Shown: one piece after another, positions 38,806 through 47,600 of the stretch
How the letters are laid out: each line of letters begins with the position of its first letter
How positions within the stretch are numbered: the stretch's first letter is position 1
Assembly (NCBI GenBank): GCA_023460085.1
Contig: JAEWRI010000023.1
Coordinates: 248,001 to 312,000 of the forward strand
Reading direction: 5' to 3'
DNA: 64,000 nucleotides
From: Bacillota bacterium
GTDB lineage: Bacteria > Bacillota > Clostridia > Christensenellales > SZUA-584
Program-made: the position numbers and the translations under genes
The notes under the pieces: model-generated
What the model saw: only the letters and a program-made list of their open reading frames with translations
What the model was told of the DNA's origin: nothing
The model's database searches: none

Positions 38806-39666
38806 ATGGATACAAACAATGGGCTGTCAGACTTCGAGATCTCGCTTCGCACGGGCTGGAAGGACGACGAGAAGCTGATGCTTTGGGACGAAGTGAAAAA
38901 GGCGCAGAAACTGGGCGCGCCTTTGAAGCGCGTGTTCGAAACGGTGGCACGCCAGACGGGCCGCAAACCCAACAGCGTACGGAACTATTATTATATGAAG
39001 GTTAAGGAGACAGGGGAAATCGAGAAGAAGCCCTCCACCTTCATACAGTTTTCACGAGACGAAATCTACTCGCTGCTGCGCACACTGCTGGCGGCCGGCG
39101 CGCGCGGTGAATCCATTCGCGGCGCAAGCCTGAAGCTCGCGGGCGGAGACAAGACCATGATGCTGCGCTATCAGAACAAGTACCGAAGCCTCATCAAGAG
39201 CGCACGGCCCCTCGTTGATATGGTCATGGCGGATATGGATCAGGACGGCGAGAAGTATCTGAGCCCGTACGAAGCCCCCAAGGCGGCGGTTACAAGAGAC
39301 AACCGCTACATACCCGAAAACGTGGCGCGCGCACTCTCGAGCGCGGACGTAGACGTGAAGGCGTTCTTCAAGGGACTGTCCAAACTGGCCTCCATGGCGG
39401 CAACCTCCGTGCAGGCCGAAGACGAGCTGCAGACGCTGGAAATGCAGAACGAAAACATCCGCAAGGAAAACACGGTGCTCTCCGCCAGTGTGCGGGATCT
39501 CAACGCAAAGCTGAAGAAAGAGATGGAGCGCGGCGTCAAGGCGGCGACGCTGTATCAGCAGCTGATGAAGATGGGCGCTTCGCCCGAGCTTAAGGAAATT
39601 GAAAGCCTGGCGGGCCTAGGTGAGATACTGGGCGTAGGCGGGCATTCCAGCGCGGACGCACTGTAA
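38806..39666 (+). CDS. Myb/RsfA-like DNA-binding protein with coiled coil
   Basis: 286 residues. The N-terminus GWKDDEKLMLWDEVKKAQKLG, FETVARQTGRKPNSVRNYYY is a SANT/Myb-like helix-turn-helix as in the prespore regulator RsfA and related Bacillota proteins. The middle is helical (DEIYSLLRTLLAAGARGESIR), and residues 200-250 form a coiled coil (QTLEMQNENIRKENTVLSASV). It stands directly upstream of spo0A but has its own terminator. A sporulation role is plausible, not shown. GGGGTAGG precedes the ATG. Confidence 0.72.
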   Translation: MDTNNGLSDFEISLRTGWKDDEKLMLWDEVKKAQKLGAPLKRVFETVARQTGRKPNSVRNYYYMKVKETGEIEKKPSTFIQFSRDEIYSLLRTLLAAGARGESIRGASLKLAGGDKTMMLRYQNKYRSLIKSARPLVDMVMADMDQDGEKYLSPYEAPKAAVTRDNRYIPENVARALSSADVDVKAFFKGLSKLASMAATSVQAEDELQTLEMQNENIRKENTVLSASVRDLNAKLKKEMERGVKAATLYQQLMKMGASPELKEIESLAGLGEILGVGGHSSADAL

Positions 39667-39703
39667 CACCCGTATCAAGAACCGCAAACGCATTGAAACA
39701 GCC

Positions 39704-39726
39704 GCGGCCCGGGTAACCCGGGCCGC
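39704..39726 (+). terminator. GC-rich hairpin terminator
   Basis: GCGGCCCGGG-TAA-CCCGGGCCGC, 10-bp perfect stem, followed by AGTTGTTT. Confidence 0.7.
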
Positions 39727-39857
39727 AGTTGTTTCCCCTATCCGGTTCGAGCGAAAACTGCCGCATGCAACAGATACTGTCGAAATATAAGAGAATTTCG
39801 CATTTCCTGAGAAATGATATTTTTTTAACATTGCACACCTTCACCGCGCTTATCCCA

Positions 39858-39886
39858 TTGTCAAAATTCACGGGACATGCTAATAT
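39858..39886 (+). promoter_or_regulatory. spo0A promoter
   Basis: TTGTCA (39858-39863), 17 bases, TAATAT (39881-39886) within TAATATAATA. TTGTCAAAA at the -35 is one base off the 0A box TGTCGAA, so self-control by Spo0A is possible. The leader is about 95 bases and AAAGGAG precedes the ATG. The rest of 39727-39857 shows no feature. Confidence 0.5.
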
Positions 39887-39988
39887 AATAACAAATATTA
39901 GTTTTGTTGGTATGTTTCGACACACATCGTCATTTTTCGCAGGGGTCTGGGCAGGATTTTAAGTAACAAACGAAAGGAGCCTGGAAAA

Positions 39989-40759
39989 ATGGACAAAAAA
40001 ATTCGGTTACTCATCATCGAAGACAATTTGCAGCTAAATGAAATGATGACAAAATTCTTCAGCACGAAGAATGACGTAGAGGTAGTGGGATCCTGCAGCA
40101 ACCCGCTCGAGGCAGCGGCCATGATCAAAGAGGTAAATCCGGACGCGCTGATCGTGGATATGATCATGCCGGAAGCAGACGGACTGTCGCTTTTGGAGCG
40201 GCTCAACACTTCGGAGTTTGAGACAATGCCCGCCACCATCGTCGTTTCCGCTGTCGGCAACGAAAAAATGGTAAAGCTGGCTTGCGATCTCGGCGCGAAG
40301 TATTACATGATAAAGCCGTTCAACAAAGACATACTCTACAAGCGGCTTCAGGACATGTTCGGACAGCGCGTTATCCAGACGCGCAAATCGCCCGCGCCCG
40401 TACGCAGCCGCACGCTGGACGAAAAAATTACGGCGGTGTTTCTGTCCATCGGAATCCCCGCGCACATCAAGGGGTATCACTTCCTGCGCGAGGCAATTAA
40501 AATGGTCGTCAAGAACCCCGATCTCATCAATTCTATTACCAAGAAACTGTATCCCGGTATCGCAGAACCGTTTGAAACCAGCGCGAGCAAGGTGGAACGC
40601 GCCATCCGTCACGCCATCGAAGTCGCCTGGTCCCGCGGAAAGATAGAGAATATCAACGCGTTTCTCGGCTACAACATCTATACCAACAACGACAAACCGA
40701 CCAACGGCGAGTTTATCGCGCTGATGGCGGACAAGCTGATTATGGACAGAAGCGCATAA
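39989..40759 (+). CDS. spo0A: Sporulation master regulator Spo0A
   Basis: 256 residues. Receiver domain: RLLIIEDNLQLNEMM, phospho-acceptor Asp in ALIVDMIMPEADG, Lys in KYYMIKPFNKD. After a hinge (RKSPAPVRSRTLDE) the Spo0A effector domain follows with FLSIGIPAHIKGYHFLREAI, SKVERAIRHAIEVAWSRG and FIALMADKLIMD, which contain the 0A-box recognition helix and the sigma-contacting region. Diagnostic for endospore formation. Monocistronic. Confidence 0.97.
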   Translation: MDKKIRLLIIEDNLQLNEMMTKFFSTKNDVEVVGSCSNPLEAAAMIKEVNPDALIVDMIMPEADGLSLLERLNTSEFETMPATIVVSAVGNEKMVKLACDLGAKYYMIKPFNKDILYKRLQDMFGQRVIQTRKSPAPVRSRTLDEKITAVFLSIGIPAHIKGYHFLREAIKMVVKNPDLINSITKKLYPGIAEPFETSASKVERAIRHAIEVAWSRGKIENINAFLGYNIYTNNDKPTNGEFIALMADKLIMDRSA

Positions 40760-40773
40760 CCGTATCGGAACAG

Positions 40774-40882
40774 GGATGTACCGGAAGCACGGCAGGCGTA
40801 TCCGGAGTGCAGCGGGATACAGGAAAGCCTGTATCCCATCGGCTCGACGGCCGCCCGCAGGAAATTCCGGCACATCCTTTTT
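40774..40882 (+). terminator. Multibranched terminator-like structure after spo0A
   Basis: An outer helix GGATGT-A-CCGGAA (40774-40786) pairs with TTCCGG-C-ACATCC (40865-40877) followed by TTTTTG. Inside lies GGGATACAGG-AAAG-CCTGTATCCC (40814-40837), a 10-bp perfect hairpin. It could be an elaborate terminator or a 3'-derived small RNA. Confidence 0.55.
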
Positions 40883-40917
40883 GTTTTCCGCGCAATGGCT
40901 TGCATTGCACGGATCAT

Positions 40918-40946
40918 TTGACTATTGCCTCTATTATGGATAGAAT
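40918..40946 (+). promoter_or_regulatory. Promoter of the mazG-yybS-gdpP-rplI-dnaB unit
   Basis: TTGACT (40918-40923), 17 bases, TAGAAT (40941-40946). Confidence 0.65.
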
Positions 40947-40996
40947 AGAGACACTTGGGGGGATTGGGTGCATATTTGAACCATGAGGTGAAAACC

Positions 40997-41341
40997 ATGC
41001 AACAATCACTCAGCGTTGCCTCCAACGCAAAGATGATCGAGGTCTTAAAGTCGGAACTCATCGCAGAGGCTGCGGACGTATTGAGGGCTGGGCTGACGCC
41101 CGGCGGACGGGAAGACTTGCTGGACGCGATCGCAGGCACGGTGCTGCTGGCATACATGCTTGCACGGCGGTGCGGCATCACATTTGCAGAGGTGGACGCG
41201 GACATCGGGGATAAGATTATTGGCGGAATCAGAGAAGGTCATGCGCTGGAAAAGGACTACGGGGATCTTTCCTCGTTGAAGAAGCATTTTGAAAGCGGGA
41301 ATATACGGGGTTTTGGACAGGATAAGCGAAAAAAATACTAG
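40997..41341 (+). CDS. MazG-like protein
   Basis: 114 residues, all helical: SNAKMIEVLKSELIAEAADVLRAG, REDLLDAIAGTVLLAYMLARRCG, FAEVDADIGDKIIGGIREGHALEKDYGDLSSLKKHF. It matches the MazG-like family found in Clostridia in this position before yybS; MazG proteins hydrolyse nucleoside triphosphates, but the metal-binding EExxE is not clearly present, so activity is uncertain. GAGGTG lies before ATG 40997. Overlaps the next gene. Confidence 0.72.
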   Translation: MQQSLSVASNAKMIEVLKSELIAEAADVLRAGLTPGGREDLLDAIAGTVLLAYMLARRCGITFAEVDADIGDKIIGGIREGHALEKDYGDLSSLKKHFESGNIRGFGQDKRKKY

Positions 41342-42314
41342 CGGGCTGCCCATCTGGCTGCTGGGAGCGGCCGCTCTGGCCGCGCTTTCCGCGCGGGCTT
41401 TGCCGCTGGCTTTGTTTCTGCCTTTTGTGCTTGGCTATATGGGAGCGCGCTTTGGCTTCTGGGGCGGTGCCGCGGGCGCTGCCGCTCTGGCTGCCGCATC
41501 GATATTCAGCACCACCGCGGCGCTCCTTTTCGCAGCCGCTTTTTTGCCGGTATCCTTTGCCGCCGCCGTTGCCGTACGGCGCAGATGGCGATTCCGGGAC
41601 AGTGTCGTTATCACCTCCGGGGCGGCGCTGGCAGGGGCGGCGCTGGCCATAGCACTGCTGGGGCTGCTGCGCGGCGTAACGCCCGCCGAATATGCGGTTC
41701 AGCGTACAAGCGCGCTGTTTTCAGCGCTGGGCGATAAAGAAATTAACCTCGTTTATCAGTTTTTACGCACGCCTGACATCTGGGTTGGCGCGATTACGCA
41801 GGAGGCCGTTGCGGCAATGCCGCGCGCTCAGGCCATCGGCGATATGACGGAAATTCTGCACGACTGGATAGGCACCTCTCTGGTCTCCATGATGCTGTGC
41901 TACGCGCTGCTCTGGGGACTGCTGTGCTATCTGATGCCGCGGCGTGGTGCGGAACGGAACGGCGTCATGGTACAAAAAATACCGGACTTCAGCGATTACG
42001 CGCTGCCGGGCCGTTTCTGGCTTGCCTTTCTGGTTTCATACCTTGCGGCAGCGGCAGCCGACGCGTACCATCTGCTTCCGTCCGGACTGCTTCAGCCTTC
42101 GGTCAGCAGTGCGTACAGCATCGCATTTTTCGTACAGGCGCTGAGCTTTGCCGACTACTTTTATAAAGTACGCGGCATGAGCAAGGCACGGCGTGTGGCA
42201 ATGCACACGATGACCGTATTGATATTCGGCAACTTCCTCATGTGGCTGGGCGTATTCGAGAACATCGTGCATCTTCGCAGCCGTACTTTGGAGAAGGGGG
42301 ATGAAGAGCTATGA
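41289..42314 (+). CDS. YybS-like membrane protein (DUF2232)
   Basis: About 341 residues, eight or so membrane helices (LLGAAALAALSARALPLALFL, AAGAAALAAASIFSTTAALLF, SLVSMMLCYALLWGLLCYLM, FWLAFLVSYLAAAAADAYHLL and others). Position before a gdpP-like gene, rplI and dnaB matches yybS. The start is unsure: TTG 41289 overlaps mazG by 53 bases and TTG 41313 is an alternative. It overlaps the next gene in ATGA. Function unknown. Confidence 0.8.
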   Translation: MKAGIYGVLDRISEKNTSGLPIWLLGAAALAALSARALPLALFLPFVLGYMGARFGFWGGAAGAAALAAASIFSTTAALLFAAAFLPVSFAAAVAVRRRWRFRDSVVITSGAALAGAALAIALLGLLRGVTPAEYAVQRTSALFSALGDKEINLVYQFLRTPDIWVGAITQEAVAAMPRAQAIGDMTEILHDWIGTSLVSMMLCYALLWGLLCYLMPRRGAERNGVMVQKIPDFSDYALPGRFWLAFLVSYLAAAAADAYHLLPSGLLQPSVSSAYSIAFFVQALSFADYFYKVRGMSKARRVAMHTMTVLIFGNFLMWLGVFENIVHLRSRTLEKGDEEL

Positions 42315-44248
42315 GCCGCAAAATCCGCATATTCACCACGGATTTTATCTATTTCTGCTGCGCGCTTGTGCTCGCTGTCGTCTCCGCTTTCTGGTTCGAT
42401 GTCACCGCAGGCATCATCGTGGCGCTGGCAGGTGCCGGGCTCACCGCGTTATACGTTTATTTTGGCATCATACAGCGAATCAAATGGCAGCAGCTCGTCA
42501 CAAAAACGCTGGCCGACGAGGAAGCCATGCCCGCTTATCTCAACACCATGGCGATTCCCATTGCGCTGACCACGCCCACGGGCGCCGTCAAGTGGTGCAA
42601 CCTCGCATTCCGCAGCCTCACGGGCTTTGGCGCGATGCGAAATATTGCGCACATGATACCGGGCATCAACGTGCCTGACAAGGACAAGAAGATACTGATC
42701 CGCGGCAGGGCTTACCGCAAGGAGCTCTTCAATGTGCCGTACCGCGGGGTAGACATGCTGCTCTATCGGCTTATTGACGTGGAGCGCACCATTGAGGCGA
42801 AGCGGCTGTACCAGAGCTTTCTGCCCGTGGTATGCAGCATACAGGTGGACAACTACGAGGAGCTTGCCGCCGATATGACGCAGACCGAACTTTCCGAAGT
42901 CATCGCGACGGCGGAAAGGCGCATTGCTGCAATGGCCAAGAGCGTATCGGCGATGTTTGTGCGCACCGACAGAGGCCGTTATACCTGCGTATTCGAGCGG
43001 CGCTTCCTGTCCACGCTGCGCGCCAGCAAATTCCGAATACTCGACGAGGTGCGTCAGATTAAAGCCTCTCTGACCCCCACGCTTTCCGTGGCGGTGGGCG
43101 TGGGCGAAACGCCGGAGCAATCCTCCGAATACGCGGGCAAAGCGCTGGAATTGGCGCTGGGCCGCGGCGGAGATCAGGCCGTTATCAAGCAGGGAGACCA
43201 ATACGTATTCTTTGGCGGCGCGGCAAAAACGGTATACCGCCGCAGCAAGGTGAAATCCCGCATGACGAGCCACGCGCTGCGCAACCTGATGGAGCAGTGC
43301 ACCGATGTGTTCATCATGGGCCACGAAGTGCCGGATCTGGACTGCATGGGCGCTGCGCTGGGGCTGTGTGCCTGCGCGCGGCACATCGGCAAAAAGGTGT
43401 ACGTCGTTGTGGATCACCCCAATCCCTCGATACAGCAGCTTTTATCGCGTGTCGCCGCGGTGGAAGTGTATAACGGCACGGTCATTTCCGGTGCAGAAGC
43501 CAGTATGCGCATCAGCTCCTCCAGCATGCTTATCGTCGTGGACACGCAGCTCGCGGGCTTTACCGTAGCTCCGGGCCTCATCGAGCTTTCCGATACGGTG
43601 GTTGTGATAGACCATCATCTGCGCGGCACGACGACCATCGAAAACACCGCACTCTACTATCACGAGCCTTACGCCTCTTCGGCGTGTGAGCTGGTGACAG
43701 AGATACTGCAATACTTCGGCGAAGACATAAAGCCGCTGCCGATAGACCTCGACGCACTCCTGTGCGGCATCACCATCGACACGAAGGGCTTCTCGTTCAA
43801 CACCGGCGTGCGCACGTTTGAGGCGGCTTCCTACCTGCGGCGGCTGGGCGCGGATTCCACCGGCATACGCCAGCTGGTGCAGGATGACCTCAAGACGTAC
43901 TCCGCCAAGTCGGATGTTGTTCGCAGCGCCGAAATCATTGAAGGCGGCGTAGCGCTGGCGATGTGCCCGGAGGGTACGGACAGCGCGCCGCTCATCGCGG
44001 CGCAGGCCGCAGACGCACTGCTCACCATACGGGGCATATCGGCATCGTTCGTCGTCTGCCGGGACGGAGACAGCGTAATCATCAGCGGACGATCGCTCGG
44101 CGAAGTCAACGTCCAGCTGCTGCTGGAGTCTCTGGGCGGCGGGGGCCACGCGACCATCGCGGCGGTGAAGCTGAAGGATACCGATTTGAAGTCGGCATAT
44201 GCGCTGCTCAAAAAGACCATTAAAAAAGAGATAAGAGAGGACGACTGA
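42311..44248 (+). CDS. gdpP: GdpP-like DHH phosphodiesterase
   Basis: 645 residues in the GdpP order: two N-terminal helices, a PAS-like domain ([21 protein letters not shown]), a degenerate GGDEF domain (about 170-290), then DHH ([31 protein letters not shown]) and DHHA1 with [14 protein letters not shown]. GdpP degrades c-di-AMP to pApA and so affects osmolyte uptake and cell-wall homeostasis. All catalytic acid and His motifs of the DHH part are visible. Four-base overlap with the yybS-like gene, and rplI follows after one base. Confidence 0.93.
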   Translation: MSRKIRIFTTDFIYFCCALVLAVVSAFWFDVTAGIIVALAGAGLTALYVYFGIIQRIKWQQLVTKTLADEEAMPAYLNTMAIPIALTTPTGAVKWCNLAFRSLTGFGAMRNIAHMIPGINVPDKDKKILIRGRAYRKELFNVPYRGVDMLLYRLIDVERTIEAKRLYQSFLPVVCSIQVDNYEELAADMTQTELSEVIATAERRIAAMAKSVSAMFVRTDRGRYTCVFERRFLSTLRASKFRILDEVRQIKASLTPTLSVAVGVGETPEQSSEYAGKALELALGRGGDQAVIKQGDQYVFFGGAAKTVYRRSKVKSRMTSHALRNLMEQCTDVFIMGHEVPDLDCMGAALGLCACARHIGKKVYVVVDHPNPSIQQLLSRVAAVEVYNGTVISGAEASMRISSSSMLIVVDTQLAGFTVAPGLIELSDTVVVIDHHLRGTTTIENTALYYHEPYASSACELVTEILQYFGEDIKPLPIDLDALLCGITIDTKGFSFNTGVRTFEAASYLRRLGADSTGIRQLVQDDLKTYSAKSDVVRSAEIIEGGVALAMCPEGTDSAPLIAAQAADALLTIRGISASFVVCRDGDSVIISGRSLGEVNVQLLLESLGGGGHATIAAVKLKDTDLKSAYALLKKTIKKEIREDD

Positions 44249-44249
44249 A

Positions 44250-44702
44250 ATGAAAGTAATATTGACGGCAGACGTAAAGGGAAGGGGATTCGCAGGCGAC
44301 ATCATCAACGTCAGCGACGGATACGCGCGCAATTATCTGTTTACGCAGAAGCTCGCCAAGGAAGCCACCACAGAGAATCTTGAGATAGCGAAGCAGCAGC
44401 AAAAAGCGCTGGAGAAGCGGCGCCTGCTGGAACGGCTCTCCGCGGAAGAAGCCGCCAAGAAGCTTTCCGGGCTGCGCGTGGTCATCAAGGCCAAGTCGGG
44501 CGGAAGCGGGCGTCTGTTCGGCTCCGTAACGTCGAAGGAAATTTCCGAGGCCATACTCGTCCAGCACGGCATTGAAATCGACAAAAAGAAGATCGTGATG
44601 GAAGAAAACATCAAGGAAACCGGCGAATTCAAGCTGCATGTCAAGCTGCACGCGGGCATCTCCGCAGAAATCATCGCCGTCGTTGAAACCTCGGAGGAGT
44701 AA
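44250..44702 (+). CDS. rplI: Ribosomal protein bL9
   Basis: 150 residues. N-terminal domain [35 protein letters not shown] with the rRNA-binding pattern, long connecting helix rich in Lys/Glu/Gln and the C-terminal domain [20 protein letters not shown]. Part of the conserved gdpP-rplI-dnaB run near the origin. The ribosome site lies in the end of gdpP (GAGAGGACG). Confidence 0.97.
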   Translation: MKVILTADVKGRGFAGDIINVSDGYARNYLFTQKLAKEATTENLEIAKQQQKALEKRRLLERLSAEEAAKKLSGLRVVIKAKSGGSGRLFGSVTSKEISEAILVQHGIEIDKKKIVMEENIKETGEFKLHVKLHAGISAEIIAVVETSEE

Positions 44703-44705
44703 GCC

Positions 44706-46061
44706 GTGAGCGCGGCGGAACAGCAGCGGCCATTGGCCTACATACCGCCCAATAACGCGGAAGCGGAGCGCAGCGTGCTCGGCAGCATGTTTCTGGACGC
44801 CAAGGCAGCTTACCTTGCGCTGGAGCGGCTGATTCCGGAGGACTTCTATTCTCAGCGCAACCGGCTGGTTTTCGGCGCGATGGCCGAACTGGCGGAAACG
44901 GGTGTGCCGATAGACACCGTAACGGTCGTCGATCGGCTGGAGCGCATGGGCCAGACCATGAACGCCGACGAAACCATCTACGTGGCGGATCTAGCCACCG
45001 CGGTTCCCAGCGCCTCCAACATCGGCTACTACGTGGAAATCGTGGAGCAGAAGGCGGTGCTGCGCGCGCTCATCGCTGCGGGCAACCAGATCATCCGGGA
45101 TGCCGCCGCGTGCGAGGACGCCGCCGAAGAAGTGGTCAACCGCGCGGGTGATCTCATCTACCAGATCGCCGTCAAACGCCGGCGCGATTCGCTGGAGCAC
45201 ATCAAGCGCGCGCTGCTGGAGGGCTATAAGCTCATCGGCGAGGCGATGCGCAACGACAGAGGCATGCTGGGTATTCCCACGGGCTTCAACAAGCTGGACT
45301 CCATGCTGTCCGGCTTGCAGGGCGGACAGCTCATCGTCGTCGCGGGGCGGCCCGGCATGGGCAAGACGAGCTTCGCGCTCAACATCGCGCAGCACGTCGC
45401 CATCAAGGACAAGGTGCCCACCGCCGTATTCTCGCTAGAAATGTCGCGTGAGCAGCTGGCGCTGCGCATGCTGTGCGGCGAAGCGCATGTGGACAGCCAA
45501 AAGACGCGGACGGGGGACCTCAGCAACGATGACCTGGATAAGCTAGCCTGGGCGGTGGATATTCTGGAAAACGCGCCGCTCTACGTGGACGATTCCCCTA
45601 CCGTCACGGTAATGGAAATGCTGGCCAAGGCGCGGCGGCTAAAGCAGGAGAAGGGCCTCGGGCTCGTCATCATCGACTATCTCCAGCTGATGACCGGCAA
45701 GGAGCGGCGGGAAAACCGCCAGCAGGAGATCTCCGGCATGACGCGCAGCCTCAAAATCATGGCGAAGGAGATAGGCGTGCCGGTGATGGTGCTGTCCCAG
45801 CTCTCCCGCGCAAGTGAAAAACGCGACGACAAAAAACCGTTGCTATCCGACCTGCGTGAATCGGGCAGTATTGAGCAGGACGCAGACGTGGTCATGTTCA
45901 TTCACCGCGACAGCTACTACAATCCGGAGGCGGACGCAGTTTCTCAGATTATCGTCGCAAAGCAGCGCAGCGGGCCTACCGGCACCGTAAACCTCGGCTG
46001 GAAGGGCAGCGAAACACAGTTCCGTGAGCTCGACAGCCACAGCGACGCCGACGCGATATAG
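44706..46061 (+). CDS. dnaB: Replicative DNA helicase DnaB
   Basis: 451 residues, GTG start. N-terminal helical domain PPNNAEAERSVLGSMFLD for primase contact, and the RecA-like helicase: Walker A VVAGRPGMGKTSFALN, Walker B GLVIIDYLQLM, KIMAKEIGVPVMVLSQLSR, and SGSIEQDADVVMFIHRD with the arginine region. No intein. It unwinds DNA at the replication fork as a hexamer. Three bases after rplI; ends at a strong terminator. Confidence 0.97.
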   Translation: MSAAEQQRPLAYIPPNNAEAERSVLGSMFLDAKAAYLALERLIPEDFYSQRNRLVFGAMAELAETGVPIDTVTVVDRLERMGQTMNADETIYVADLATAVPSASNIGYYVEIVEQKAVLRALIAAGNQIIRDAAACEDAAEEVVNRAGDLIYQIAVKRRRDSLEHIKRALLEGYKLIGEAMRNDRGMLGIPTGFNKLDSMLSGLQGGQLIVVAGRPGMGKTSFALNIAQHVAIKDKVPTAVFSLEMSREQLALRMLCGEAHVDSQKTRTGDLSNDDLDKLAWAVDILENAPLYVDDSPTVTVMEMLAKARRLKQEKGLGLVIIDYLQLMTGKERRENRQQEISGMTRSLKIMAKEIGVPVMVLSQLSRASEKRDDKKPLLSDLRESGSIEQDADVVMFIHRDSYYNPEADAVSQIIVAKQRSGPTGTVNLGWKGSETQFRELDSHSDADAI

Positions 46062-46085
46062 CATGCCGCGCAGAACCATAAAACA

Positions 46086-46112
46086 ACCGCCGGAGATCCT
46101 TTCTCCGGCGGT
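46086..46112. terminator. Bidirectional terminator between dnaB and the zinc-ribbon gene
   Basis: ACCGCCGGAGA-TCCTT-TCTCCGGCGGT, 11-bp perfect stem, with ATTTGTTT to the right and AAAACAA-type to the left. Confidence 0.8.
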
Positions 46113-46143
46113 ATTTGTTTGCTTTCGCGCTGGCCGCAGAGAA

Positions 46144-47403
46144 TCAGCCGGGTTGAGCCGCGACATCCTTGTTAATCTCAGCCAGCACTTCCCCCTGAAC
46201 CGCCAGCGTCATATCCTCCTGCGCCTGGGCGACTGTATCCAAATCGGTATCCTCCGGCTCCCGATGGTTCAAATCGCAATTCTCGTAAATATCGTCAAAG
46301 GCGAGATCCACCATGGTGCTTGCGAACGCGGCGTTTATGCCCATGCTAAGCGCGTCTGCCTGCCGCTGCAGGTCCCAATACACCCAATCCCCCCCGATGC
46401 TGTTATAGCGCGCCGGGTTGCTGATGCCACGCCCCTGCGCTTCAGCCTCATCCATCTTTCCCAGCAGAAAGTCGCAGACGTCATCCACATAGAACCGAAC
46501 GCTTTCGCTGTAGGACACCGGGAAATCGTCCTCCCGTATTTCAGGGTACAACGCCTTCAGCTCATCCAGCGCCGCATGGGCTTCCGTACTCCAAGCCGCC
46601 AGATTATCGCGCACCTCTCCCACCATAAAAGATTCGCCGTTTTTAATGTCATAGTACAGCGTTCCGATCTGACTCATGTTCGTTTCGACAATGGTCAGCT
46701 GGTTGGTAAACTGGCTGATTAGATCAACCTTGGGCGCCAGGGTATCCAGCAATGCCGAAATTTCCTGTGCGTACGCGTAAAACCGCTCATCCAGACAATC
46801 CGTATCACCTATTTCTTCCAGTAACTCCCGCGCCCGTTCAATGTGCTCTTCGCGGTAGGACGCAACCGGCTCCTTTTCCGCCTGAATCAGCGTTTTGCGC
46901 ATCACGAAATAGTATCGCAGCGCGTCCGCTTCTTCGCTTTCCAGGCTGTCCAGTGTCAGAAATGCCATATCAAATCGCCCGCTTGCGGCCTGATCCTCCG
47001 CGATTTTAACCTGCGTGTATTGCCTCAGCTCCGCGGCGTGTTCTCCGCGCAGTCCGTCAAGCGTCTCAAATGCGGCAATGTATTCTCCGGCCTGTACCAG
47101 TTCCTTCGCATTCTTCAGCTTAACCGCGGGGTCCACAACGAAGATTACCAGCAAAATCGCCAGCACAAAGCCCAAGATGACGGATACCCTGACAATCCGC
47201 CATCTCTTTTTTTTCGCATTCTCCCTCTCCAAATCCGATTCGGTTTTTGTAATCAACGATTTAAATCGGTTCCCGTCCGCGCTATCCGCCTGACGGGTGG
47301 CCTTTGGGGAATCGCCGCTATCGCCGCCCTGCATGCTTCCGCCGCAGTGTATGCAATAAAGATCACCTTCCTGATTTTCCATTCCGCATTTTTGACAGCG
47401 CAT
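46144..47403 (-). CDS. Zinc-ribbon membrane protein with helical outer domain
   Basis: 419 residues: zinc ribbon MRCQKCGMENQEGDLYCIHCGG, a charged linker, one membrane helix (IVRVSVILGFVLAILLVIFVV) and a 310-residue outer domain made mostly of helices with TPR-like character (AKELVQAGEYIAAFETLDGL, ASGRFDMAFLTLDSLESEEA). Function unknown; second of three zinc-ribbon membrane proteins in this window. Preceded by GGGAGGAA on its strand. Confidence 0.68.
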   Translation of the reverse strand: MRCQKCGMENQEGDLYCIHCGGSMQGGDSGDSPKATRQADSADGNRFKSLITKTESDLERENAKKKRWRIVRVSVILGFVLAILLVIFVVDPAVKLKNAKELVQAGEYIAAFETLDGLRGEHAAELRQYTQVKIAEDQAASGRFDMAFLTLDSLESEEADALRYYFVMRKTLIQAEKEPVASYREEHIERARELLEEIGDTDCLDERFYAYAQEISALLDTLAPKVDLISQFTNQLTIVETNMSQIGTLYYDIKNGESFMVGEVRDNLAAWSTEAHAALDELKALYPEIREDDFPVSYSESVRFYVDDVCDFLLGKMDEAEAQGRGISNPARYNSIGGDWVYWDLQRQADALSMGINAAFASTMVDLAFDDIYENCDLNHREPEDTDLDTVAQAQEDMTLAVQGEVLAEINKDVAAQPG

Positions 47404-47480
47404 GGGTTATTCCTCCCAAAATTATGAATACAGATACCGTACCATACGTATTGGAATCTGTAAAGAAATGCACGCACAAA

Positions 47481-47503
47481 GGGGACAGCGGGTAACTGTC
47501 CCC
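47481..47503 (-). terminator. Terminator of the serpin operon
   Basis: GGGGACAG-N7-CTGTCCCC, 8-bp stem, followed on the minus strand by TTTGTG; about 100 bases past the serpin stop. Confidence 0.5.
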
Positions 47504-47600
47504 TTCGCGCTGGTGAATATATGGGAGCGTCCGGACGGGTGGGAGCCTGTCCGAAACTGTTTATACAGAGTCATTACAGGCGGACTGCGCCGCCAAGCCG

